A stretch of 64,000 bases of DNA from the NCBI GenBank assembly GCA_034406715.1, contig CP137872.1:310001-374000 (forward strand). The letters are read 5' to 3'. The translations under genes were made by a program, and so were the position numbers. Positions 55,622 to 64,000 of the stretch are shown piece by piece (within the stretch, counting starts at the first letter, position 1; each line of letters starts with the position of its first letter). This stretch comes from Rhodotorula mucilaginosa. Its lineage: Eukaryota > Basidiomycota > Microbotryomycetes > Sporidiobolales > Sporidiobolaceae. The notes under the pieces were generated by a model. The model worked only from the letters and a program-made list of their open reading frames with translations, was not told where the DNA came from and made no database searches.

Positions 55622-57044
55622 CTAGACCTTCCACTTGCCAACAAAGGCATCGAAGACCGCGAGAGCCGTCCATTTCCTGTGCGAGTAAGATGTCAGGAGG
55701 AATGGGCAAAGACGAAATTGCGAAAGTCGGGCACTGACCGGTTCTCCGCCTCCTGGAAGACGACCGACTGCTTGCCATGGAAGACTTCGTCGTCGACCTC
55801 TTCGTTGTGGCGCGGCAAGCAGTGCATGAAGAGTGCGTCCGAGGCGGCACCTCCCCGCTTCAGGAGCTCGTTCGTCACTTGGTAGCCGGCAAAGTCCTTC
55901 AACCGCTTGGCGCTCTCCTCTTCCTGACCCATCGAGATCCTGCAGACGGCATTCGATCAGTGCCATCGCTCTCGCCTGAGGGAAAAGAGCGAAAGAAAGA
56001 CTGACCAAGTGTCGGTGGTGATGACGTTGGCGTTCTTGACCGCTTCTGCCGGGTCATTGGTGTAGATGATCTTGCCCTTTCCGCCTTCCTGCTTGATCCC
56101 TTCGTTGGCGCGCTCGACGACCTCCGGCATGAGGTCGTAGCCCTTCGGAGTCGCGATCTGAAGGTTGACGCCCATGCGCGGGTAGGTGACCATCATCTCG
56201 TTCAAGATGTTGTTCGAGTCGCCGACCCAGGCGATGGTCAAGCCTTCGAGAGACGACAGGTCGGTCGTGAAAGGCTGGCGGAACTCGAGCAGTGTTTGCA
56301 AGTCGGCGAGGATCTGGCAAGGGTGGTAGAGATGCGACAGGGCGTTGATGACGGGAACGGTCGAGTGCTTGGCGAGGGTCTGCCCCAAACACAGTCTCGC
56401 TTCAGCAAGCAGGTCCGAGACGTCGACTCCGGAGCCGGCGGGCGGCTGCACGCACCTCGACTTCGGAATGGTCGCCGACGCGAGCAAAGATTCCGTCGAC
56501 CATCGAGCTGATAACCCGGCTAGTGTCGTACAGGCTCTCATTGACGCCGAGCTGAATGTCTCCGGAACCCAGGAACATCGAGTGTCCGCCTGCGAGCCGA
56601 GCATGGTCAGCCCGATGGCTCTCAGAACGAATAGAGAGGAGAATGTCCGGACTTGCCCAGGAGCGAGATGGCGGTCTCGCTCGAGACACGCGTGCGCGTA
56701 CTCCGTTTTGAGAACATGAGCGCGACCGTCTTGTCCGTCAGCGTCTTGGCCTTTGCGGCTGCCGAACTCGCCGCATCTCCGCGTTCAAACTGTGCTCCCT
56801 CGATGCGGCCCGCCTCTGGGATCGCGACGCTCTTGTAGTGCTTCTTGAACGCGAACGCCGAATTGATCAGGGACTGGATCTGCGGCACGGTGAGGTCGGC
56901 GAGGGTCAAGAGGTGCGGCGGCTTGAGTCCGGATTCCAACGGGTGAAGCGTCTTTGCGGGCGCCGTAGAGAGCGAGCGGTACGCGACCCGCGCCGTGCAC
57001 GTGCAGCTCTGCTGTACAAGCTTCAGGGACTTGTTTGCGAGCAT
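55622..57044 (-). CDS. ARG3: ornithine carbamoyltransferase, mitochondrial
   Basis: Converts ornithine and carbamoyl phosphate to citrulline in arginine synthesis. Five exons (57044-56657, 56589-56456, 56379-56006, 55939-55739, 55676-55622) sum to 1,152 nt and give a checked 383-residue protein. The start at 57044 is preferred over an in-frame upstream ATG (57134) because [12 protein letters not shown] begins a good mitochondrial presequence. The carbamoyl-phosphate site STRTRVS lies at about residues 114-120, HPCQ at 192-195, the ornithine-binding DTWISMGQE at about 296-304 and HCLPRH at 338-343; no key residue is missing. The first intron has a GC donor (G|GCAAGT). Unlike budding yeast Arg3, which is cytosolic, a presequence predicts the mitochondrial matrix, as in most fungi. 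Confidence 0.93.
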
Positions 57045-57290
57045 CTTGGAAGGGTGTGTGCCGTGAACGACAAGCTCGCTCTCGCCTGCAAGCTGTCGCC
57101 CCACTTGACTCACTCGAGAGGAGAAACTTTTCACAACTCGTCTGAATGGTCATACTCCAGACCGGAGCAAGCTGTACGGCAAAGGGACTGCGAGCTCTCG
57201 AGGCGCGCCGGAGAACACAAGAAAATGGTGATAGTGATAGGATTACCATCTCGGCGCGCCGCGGCTGGGGTGAAGAAAAGGCCGGCCTGA

Positions 57291-60200
57291 CTACTCATCC
57301 CACCTCGCATCGATGCGAGTGTTGTCGGTAAACCCACGCTTGATGTCCTGGTGGAGCGTAGCCTGCAAAATGGCTTCGACCGAGTAGATCTTGCGGTGGT
57401 GGGGTGCGGCGGCAAGACTTTGCCACTCGCGCCGGTCCTGCTCGCACGAGACGACGAGGGCTTGCGGGTCCTCGAGGACCTTTTTGGAGAACTTGGAGAG
57501 ATCCTTGGTGTGTACCTGTCGCGGGTCGAGCGGGTGTTAGCACCGGGAAAGAGAAAGAAGAGTGAGAAGCGTCCGCTCACAGTTCCGCCGCAGGCAGTGA
57601 TGATCCGCTGCATCACGCTCGTATCGGGCTGGATGTGCTTCGTGACATAGATGTTGTACCCGTCGAAGAGCTTGCGCTGACGTGCGCGCTTCAAGATCGC
57701 CTCGAGCGTGTCGCCAATCTCTTTCTCCTTCTTGACGTCCTTCAGGAGATACGGCGTCTCGTCTGAGGCGATACTCGCGGATCAGTAGCTGTATGCACAA
57801 ATGACGTGCACGGATGGGAGCAAAGGGCAGACGTACCGACCAACTTTCCAGCAGCTATGCATGCCGAGATCCAACCAGGCGTGACAATCTTTGGTGAATA
57901 CGGGAGACCTGGAGGTTGAATCCCGCGCGATGAGTACGCGCCAACAGTGCTTCCGATCCGGAGCAGCGCAAGGACGACGTACTGCAGAGGAACTTTTCTG
58001 TTCGCGAAATGCCCTTGACGACGAGATGAGTCGCATCTTTCGAGTTGTCGGTCCACGCCGCGCCGAACAGTTTCAAACTCTGTTGCAGCAGCAAAGGCTT
58101 TGGTCAGTCGCAGCGGAGGACACACACATACAGAGAGACCGATACCCCGCTCACTTTGATATCGTCGTGGTCCCTGTCCAAGCCCAAGCCAGTCGAGATA
58201 ATTTTGACCTTTTTGGGTTTGTCCGTCCTGTCCAGGGCGAGCGTGCAGTGTGTCAGCAAAAAGCCGTCCGAAAAACACCCAGTGCGCTCAACTCGCGCAC
58301 TTCTTGACTGGCTTGGCATTCGGGGGTCGGTCAAAGCTAGAAACGACGCCGCCGTCCTGGGTCGTACCGTTTCCGGACGCCTGCACAGTCTTGAGCTGCT
58401 TGTTCGCGGGCGGCGCCTTGGCCGTCTTTGCCTTTTTCCGAGCAGGCGGCGCGTCCCGCACCGGCTCTTCGGCATCCGAAGCTGGCGCAGCTCGGGAAGC
58501 CGCCGCTTTCGACTTGGTCGCGGTCTTGCCCCTCGCCTTTTTGACGGCGACCGGCGGTTCCGGCTCGTCCTGCTCGTCTCCGCCGCCGCCGTCGCTCATC
58601 TCTTCGTCCTTGACCTCGTCCTCATCTTGCGTCATCTTCTTACTCGGACTCCGACTCCTTCGCACCCCGCCCCCTTTCTTGCGCCCGCTGCTCTTGAGCT
58701 CCTTCTCGAACGCGTTCCGGTCCTTGATCTGGTCGACGAGCGCCGCCTGCGCTTTCGCCGCCGCGCCCCGCCGAGAGCCACCTTGGACGAGGTTCTCGCC
58801 GCTGATCTGCGCGTAGGCCTTGTTCATCTTGTTGGGCGATGGTGGCAAGTCTTCCCCGTCGGACGACGACGACGAGGCCGCCGAGCTGAGCGTGGACTGG
58901 GACCGCTCGCGTTTCCGCTTCCCTGCCAACGGGACCTTGCCGTTCCGCTTATTCGGGGTCACCACCGCGACGCCCTTTTCAGGTACGTCCGCAGCGGCAG
59001 CTTCGTGCTCCGACTCGGCGGCTTGAGGCGTCTCGGTTCTCGACTTGGATCGTCGGGCGACCGTTTCCGCCTTACTGGCCGCGGGTCGAGGCACTGTCGC
59101 CTTGTCGGGCGCGGGCCGAGAGATTCTTCGTTCAGGAGCAGCAGGCGCAGCCTGCTCGACCTCCATCGCCGCAGCATCTTCGAGGACCTCGTCTTCGGCG
59201 ACAATGTCTGGCATCTCGTCGGCTTTCGCAAGCTCCTCAATCGGCCGCATCGCTTCATTCCGCGCCGCCTTGACGTCTTCTCGCTGTGTCCACCGGCGAA
59301 TAATATCTCGAGTGTACGGCGTGTCGCCCAGGATCGCGGCGTAGTGGGTACCGTGCGAAGAGGACGAGGTGAGCAGGTAAGAGGGATCGGCCGTCGGCGG
59401 GACGTATCGCCAGTCGAGGATGAGGGCTTCGAGCCAGAAGTGCGTGACGAGCGGGATATGCCACTCGCGAGCGTGCGAGACCTTGGAGCCGTTCTCGCTG
59501 CATCAACGCACGCCAAAAAGAGGTCAGTCTGGTGAGCTTTGGTTCCACTTCGAGAGCATGCTGGGAGACCCACGTAGCAGAGACGACATAATCGGTCGAC
59601 TTTGTCATCGTTCCCTCGAACCGTGCGCCGAGCAACTCGATCAAGGTGCGGACGTAGTCTCGCGCCTCGGCGGCGTAATTCGACACGGTCATGACGGGCG
59701 GCGTGCCGCGATCTCGTTGCGGCCAATCCGGCAGGCCGGTCACCGACGGTACGGGGTAGTAGCAGAGTCGGGCGAGCGGGGAAAGCAAAGTCGAGTGGGC
59801 CATGCAGTCGTAAAAATACTGAAGGTTGCCGATCGAGAGCGAATTCTCGTACGCCTGTAAACGACCTCGTCAGCGTCCAGGTCTTGTGTCGATTGAATCG
59901 ACCCGTGAAGAGCGTCCTCGTGGAGAAACGCACCGTCCAAAACTCCCAGCCTTCGCGGACCTGCATGATGACAATGTCACTCTCCTTGAGGCGCTTTTCC
60001 GCCCGCCTCCTCGTCTCCCACGCGTCCGCACCCTGACTCGTCGCCGATCGCCGACTTCGCAGCTTGCCGACGACCGCAGCATTCGCCTTGGCGGGATCCT
60101 TGTCGTCGGCCTCGTTCGCGTCCTCGTCGTCGTCATCGCCCGGGAAATCGTCGTCGCCGTACTGGAACGACCAACAAGACCCTCCTGCTCGAGCGACCTG

Positions 60201-61768
60201 GGCGCGCAACCCCCCTTCAAAGCCAAGTGAGAGGGACAAGTCGGACGCGAGGTAGATCCGTTTGCCGGCAAAGAAGCGCCCGTATGAAGAAGGATCGACT
60301 GGCTCGTTCGGGGGGACGGGCAAGCTTGCCGCGTCGAGGACGGTCGCGGTCCGTTTCGCTTGCGAAAACGCGCCAGTCGTCTGTAGGTACTGCTGCGCGT
60401 CGATCGGACGGTCCGCGCCGCCGGTTGGCATGGCGCCCCCTTTGCCCGGTATGCCGAGGATCAAGTACGTCGACGTGTTGGGAACCGCCTGCGGAAGCGG
60501 ACTCGCCGCCGCCGCCGCTGATGTGGAGGTGCTCGCGCCGCCACTGTTCGTCGACGAGAGACGCGTTCGCCAATAGTCAAAGAGACGATCCGCGAACGGC
60601 TTGGAAGACGTGTCGTCCCGCAACGAGGTCGAGAAAGGCGGAGAAGGGAAGCGGTAGACGTCGGTCGGGACGAGCATCGAATGCTTGAACGATTCCTCGA
60701 ACCTGTCACCAGTGCCGGTGTCGGGGCCGGGTCAATTTTCCGAGTCCGACACTCGTTCTTGAGTAGAGAGCCTTTCTCACCAGTGCGGGAGGACCACCTG
60801 CATCCCGAGTTCGGCGCCGTACTTCATCGCCGACTCGTACTTGCGCCCCGACTCGCTCATGCAGATCAAGTGAGTCACTTCGCGCGTGAGTTCGCGCCGG
60901 GTTTGTCCGCCGAGCGTAAGGACGGCTTGGTGAATGTCGCGCGTGTCCGAAGCCGGGAGCTGGAGTGTATTTCGTGGCGAGGATCAGCGAGTTGCGGGTT
61001 CACGCGAGTGTTTGCTGAGGATCAATCACCTCGGAAGTACAGATCACGGTGCCGGAGAAGAAGAGCTTCTTGTCGGCAGAGTAGAAGCGCGGACTATGGG
61101 CACGTCTCTCAAAGTCAGCTTGCGAGTTCGCGCTAGAGGAGAAAGAAAGTGGACACGAACGGCTGAAGTGTCTGCAAATCGTATGATCGCGTCGCCCAGG
61201 CCGGCTGCAAAACGCGTGAGGTGTCAGCAGTCTTGACTCGCGTACGCGCACGCAGTGTCTCTTGGGCAATTGAGACTGACGGTGACGATGTGAACCTTGT
61301 CCTCTGTCGAATTGTTGAGCGCCCCTCCGGCGTGACCTTCCTTGCTCTTGCCCTTGCCCTTCTTGTCATGTGCGACCTCTCTCCCGTTGAGTTCCTGGAT
61401 GAGGTCAAACTCGGCAAAGTCGAGCGAGTCGGTGATGAAATGGGTCAGGCGAGCCGGATCGAAGCGAGGTGGCGACCTCGCCTTTTTTGACGGGGAGGGC
61501 GCCGCTCCTGCTTCAACTCCGGCGGCGGCGGCGTTGGCCGCGGTCGGTGCAGGCGGGCAAGGCTCTGCGCCGGACGCGACGAGGAGATCGTGCAACTGTG
61601 CGCGGGCAAAAGGGGGTCGGTCAGCCGTGGACAGAGTTGACATTGGGGTTCGAGTCGGCGTCGACGGACCTGGGCGCGGACCGAGGGCAAGAGCGAGTCG
61701 TTGAGATGGAACGAGACGCCGTGGAACAGCTCTCCGTTCGCTGCAGCTCCCGTCGTCGTGGTCGCCAT
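57291..61768 (-). CDS. RTT107: RTT107/Brc1-like six-BRCT DNA-damage scaffold
   Basis: Nuclear scaffold that binds phosphorylated histone H2A and repair factors at stalled forks. The ATG at 61768 starts MATTTTGAAANGELFHGVSF, the first BRCT strand. Many exons follow. BRCT1 and BRCT2 are represented by VTPAWATRSYDLQTLQP, AVLTLGGQTRRELTREVTHL and VVLPHWFEESFK, BRCT3 by FFAGKRIYLASDLSLSL, and BRCT4 by LIELLGARFEGTMTKSTDYV and ATHFWLEALILDWRYV-like sequence. A long lysine/alanine/acidic linker with several nuclear localisation-type clusters precedes the C-terminal pair (VKIISTGLGLDRDD, IVTPGWISACIAAGKLVDE, LFDGYNIYVTKHIQPDTSVM, KRGFTDNTRIDARWDE). Four N-terminal and two C-terminal BRCT domains is the Rtt107/Brc1 layout. 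Not every exon border was fixed. Confidence 0.82.
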
Positions 61769-62166
61769 GAGGGGAAGCGAGCGAGCAGCCTGACGAGGCG
61801 GAGAGCGATCAGGGTGCGACGAGCGCGTGCAAGGTCCAGGCGAGACTGTAGCCCTGATTAGCGTGTCGGTGCGCGCACAGCAGCAGCAGCTTGCGACTGG
61901 GAGCAAATCAACGCGTGAAAGCGAGGAACGCGTCGACTCGCGAGGGTTCGACTCGCTCCGATCGCCCTCTTTCAGCGACTGCGCGTACCTGCAGCGCGGT
62001 CTACACTCGGACAGGACTAGAATCGCTATTCATTCGACCCGGGCTACACTCCGACCCGCTCCATCGCGTGAGGACACGAGTCGCCGCTTGCTGCTCGTCG
62101 AGGATCAGTCAACTCGCCCTTTCGCCCTCGCACGTACACGCACGCCAGGGGCACTGGACTGCAGCC
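61769..62166. promoter_or_regulatory. divergent promoter RTT107-like/NDC80
   Basis: 398 bp between the two start codons. The region is rich in CGACTCGC/ACTCGCT runs near 61930-61970. A replication-repair gene and a kinetochore gene sharing one promoter suggests common cell-cycle control, but no MluI-box (ACGCGT) site stands out beyond AACGCGT-type matches at about 61909 and 61929. Confidence 0.35.
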
Positions 62167-64000
62167 ATGTCAGACAGGAGAAGGACTACAATGACCACCC
62201 ACTCGCTCGGCGGTCAGGGAGCCGTCCCGTCGTCGATTCCGCGGCCGCCAAACACCCTCAGGCACAGTCTCGCACCCGCCGCTCAAGGCCGGCAGAGCAT
62301 CGCACCGGGTGGTGGTGGTGCATTTGGAGGACGAGTCTCGGGCAGGGCGAGTATGGCCCCCGGAGCAGGCGGAGCAGGCGCGTTCGCAGACTCGCAAAAC
62401 TCGCAATCCGGTCCTGGCGCCAGTCAGGGCGGCAGCCAGTTCTCGCAGGGGCACGGAGGACCGCCGCCGCCGCCGCCGCAGTCGTCGCACCTCGTCGCGC
62501 CTATGACGGCGAGCAGGGCCGGCAACGTCTACACCTCGTTCGGCGCGAGTCAGAGCGCCGCAAAGGCCCACCCGACCCTCCGGACTTCCATGGCCGCCGA
62601 CTATGCCCCGCCCAGGCAAGCCATCTCTCTCGTTTACCGGGTCTAATCAAGCGACGCTGACCTCTCCAGCCGACACCGCAGCGAACGGAGGACGTCGACG
62701 TTCCGCCGCTCGACCATGGCCAACTCGGTCATGGCCACCCCGGGAGGCCACATCGGCGTCGGTGCCTCTTCGCGCGCCAACGCCGTCAAGGACCCGCGCG
62801 ACCCTCGCCCGCGCGTCGTCCGCGACCGCCTCGCGCAAGACATTGTCGACTTTTGCGAACTGCGCCAACACAGCGTCATGATCCGCGAGTTGCTCCAACC
62901 GACCGGGACCCAGTTCTACAACATCTTCAAATACCTCGTCATGCAGTACGCCGGGATCAAATTCGGAGAGATGCTCGGACCCAAGGGGAAACCCGAAGAC
63001 GAGGTGCTCGCCATTCTGCGCGCGTGCCAGTACCCGTTCGCCGACTCGATCAGCAAGAGTCACTTGCAGGCCGTCGGTTCGGCGCAGAGCTGGCCCAACA
63101 TGCTCGCCATGTTGCACTGGTTCGTCGAGATGATGAACGTGAGCTCCCCCCCCCCCCCCCTCCCCCCCTCTCTCTCGCCCAACGCTACGTCGGTATCACA
63201 GTCTAATGGCGAGCGGTCAAATACAGTGCCGCGAATCCGCCTTCGCGTCCTACCCAGAGATCCACATCCCCGCGCCCGGGTATCAAGATCGGTTGGCCGA
63301 AGGCGAGATCGCTCCCGACGCCATCACGCCGCACGCCTGGCTCGACCATCTCGCGAGGGTGTACGCTCGCTTCCTCAACGGAGAGGGAGAACCCCTCGAG
63401 CCGGACAATGCCGACAGTCCGACCGCTTTCCCCGAAGAAGAAGATCAGCTGCGAGATGTCATCGGTGCGTGTTCACCGGAACACTCGGGAGTCTGAAGGG
63501 TCTCCAGCTGATCGTGCGAGTTGTGGCCCCCCATAGAGGCATCGTCGAGTGTTCAACGACAACGACTCGAAGCGATCCGTGCCGAGCACTCGAACCTCGC
63601 TGCGCAATGGGATGAGCTGCAGTCCGTTCCGGTACGACAAACCGCTTTCAAGCATGGTCATGATCTCCGGGCTGAACCATGAGAACCTCTCCAGGATCCG
63701 ATCCACGCCTACTCGGCACACTGTACGAGGCTCAAGAGTGACGTCGGCAAAGCTACCGACTACATCGCCAAGACCAAGAACACGCTGGCCGCGCTCGCGC
63801 AGCAGAAAGCTGATTTCGAGGAGGACATCCAGCGAGCGCGTGAGTTGCCGAGCTACGAATTGGCGCCTCTACGCAGGACTCAGAAGCTAAATATTTACGT
63901 GTGCACCCTACAGTCCGAGATCGCGAGGAGAAGCGCGAACAGCAGGCGCAGACAGAGCGGACGATCCGGGGGCAGAAGCTCACGCCGCTCGAGATTCAGA
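62167..64000 (+). CDS. NDC80: kinetochore protein NDC80/HEC1, 5' part (runs off the window)
   Basis: Microtubule-binding subunit of the Ndc80 complex. Exon 1 (62167-62615) encodes the long, disordered, glycine/serine-rich basic tail (MSDRRRTTMTTHSLGGQG). Exon 2 (62670-63138) contains DPRPRVVRDRLAQDIVDF and the calponin-homology core (FYNIFKYLVMQYAGIKFGEM, YPFADSISKSHLQAVGS, WPNMLAMLHWFVEMMN). Later exons give HAWLDHLARVYARFLNG and then coiled coil (RLEAIRAEHSNLAAQWDEL, KNTLAALAQQKADFEEDI). Introns: 62616-62669, with a GC donor (CAG|GCAAGC); 63139 to about 63222, holding a long C tract; and further ones near 63464-63533, 63632-63690 and 63840-63914. The reading frame is still open at 64000. 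The N-terminal tail is longer than in budding yeast. Confidence 0.9.

Noticed and set aside
12579-57044. ARG82 and ornithine carbamoyltransferase as parts of an arginine gene cluster
   Set aside because: They are 42 kb apart with unrelated genes and an accessory island between them; the shared arginine link is most likely coincidence.

Overview
The window looks like the genome of a GC-rich basidiomycete yeast, most likely a Microbotryomycete (Rhodotorula/Rhodosporidium/Sporobolomyces-like). The support is indirect: genes are dense and intron-rich, with 50-100 nt introns, CTGAC/CTAAC-type branch points, GT-AG plus several GC-AG splice sites, long serine/proline/alanine-rich low-complexity tails, and eukaryotic fungal gene content. 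All similarity statements come from recognising motifs by eye; no database was searched. Exon structures described as 'checked' are those whose exons sum to an open reading frame divisible by three with phase-consistent splice sites.

Layout. (1) 1-8.2 kb is accessory and repeat-rich: a complete intron-containing tRNA-Arg gene sits at the left edge of a 646-bp tandem array (about six and a half units, nearly identical), one unit is split by a 376-bp insertion with a 7-bp target duplication, and the array is followed by a decayed 3' piece of a DNA topoisomerase I gene and a decayed piece of a sugar-transporter gene. (2) 8.2-30.8 kb is a compact block of ordinary genes: an RRT8-like membrane protein, a peroxiredoxin, an uncharacterised coiled-coil/membrane protein, inositol polyphosphate multikinase (ARG82/IPK2), TVP38, a RAX2-like polarity protein with a C-terminal SH3 domain, an AP180/YAP180 endocytic adaptor, the SAGA subunit SGF73, a Zn2Cys6 transcription factor and a YFH7-like P-loop kinase. 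(3) 30.9-44.5 kb is a 13.6-kb island lying between the convergent 3' ends of YFH7 and a sugar transporter. It is bounded by diverged direct repeats of about 0.75-0.9 kb, carries two or three intron-rich genes of no family I recognise, and one of these genes is interrupted in an exon by a 1,127-bp non-autonomous hAT-type DNA transposon with an 8-bp target duplication. (4) 44.6-64.0 kb is again ordinary: sugar transporter, DUF1749-type hydrolase, mitochondrial SSB (RIM1), a polytopic membrane protein, a serine-rich conserved-looking protein, mitochondrial ornithine carbamoyltransferase, an RTT107/Brc1-like six-BRCT protein, and the 5' part of the kinetochore gene NDC80.

How things fit together. 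Most core genes are unrelated housekeeping functions arranged as divergent pairs sharing short promoters (RRT8-like/peroxiredoxin, 11.3-kb gene/ARG82, TVP38/RAX2, YAP180/SGF73, transcription factor/YFH7, RTT107/NDC80). The accessory parts are linked to each other: the sugar transporter at 44.6-47.0 kb has a broken second copy at 7.1-8.0 kb, and a short piece of its 3' end is fused to the left island repeat at 31.8 kb. The best candidate for something undescribed is the repeat-bounded island and its unrecognised genes; the tRNA-anchored tandem array is the second.
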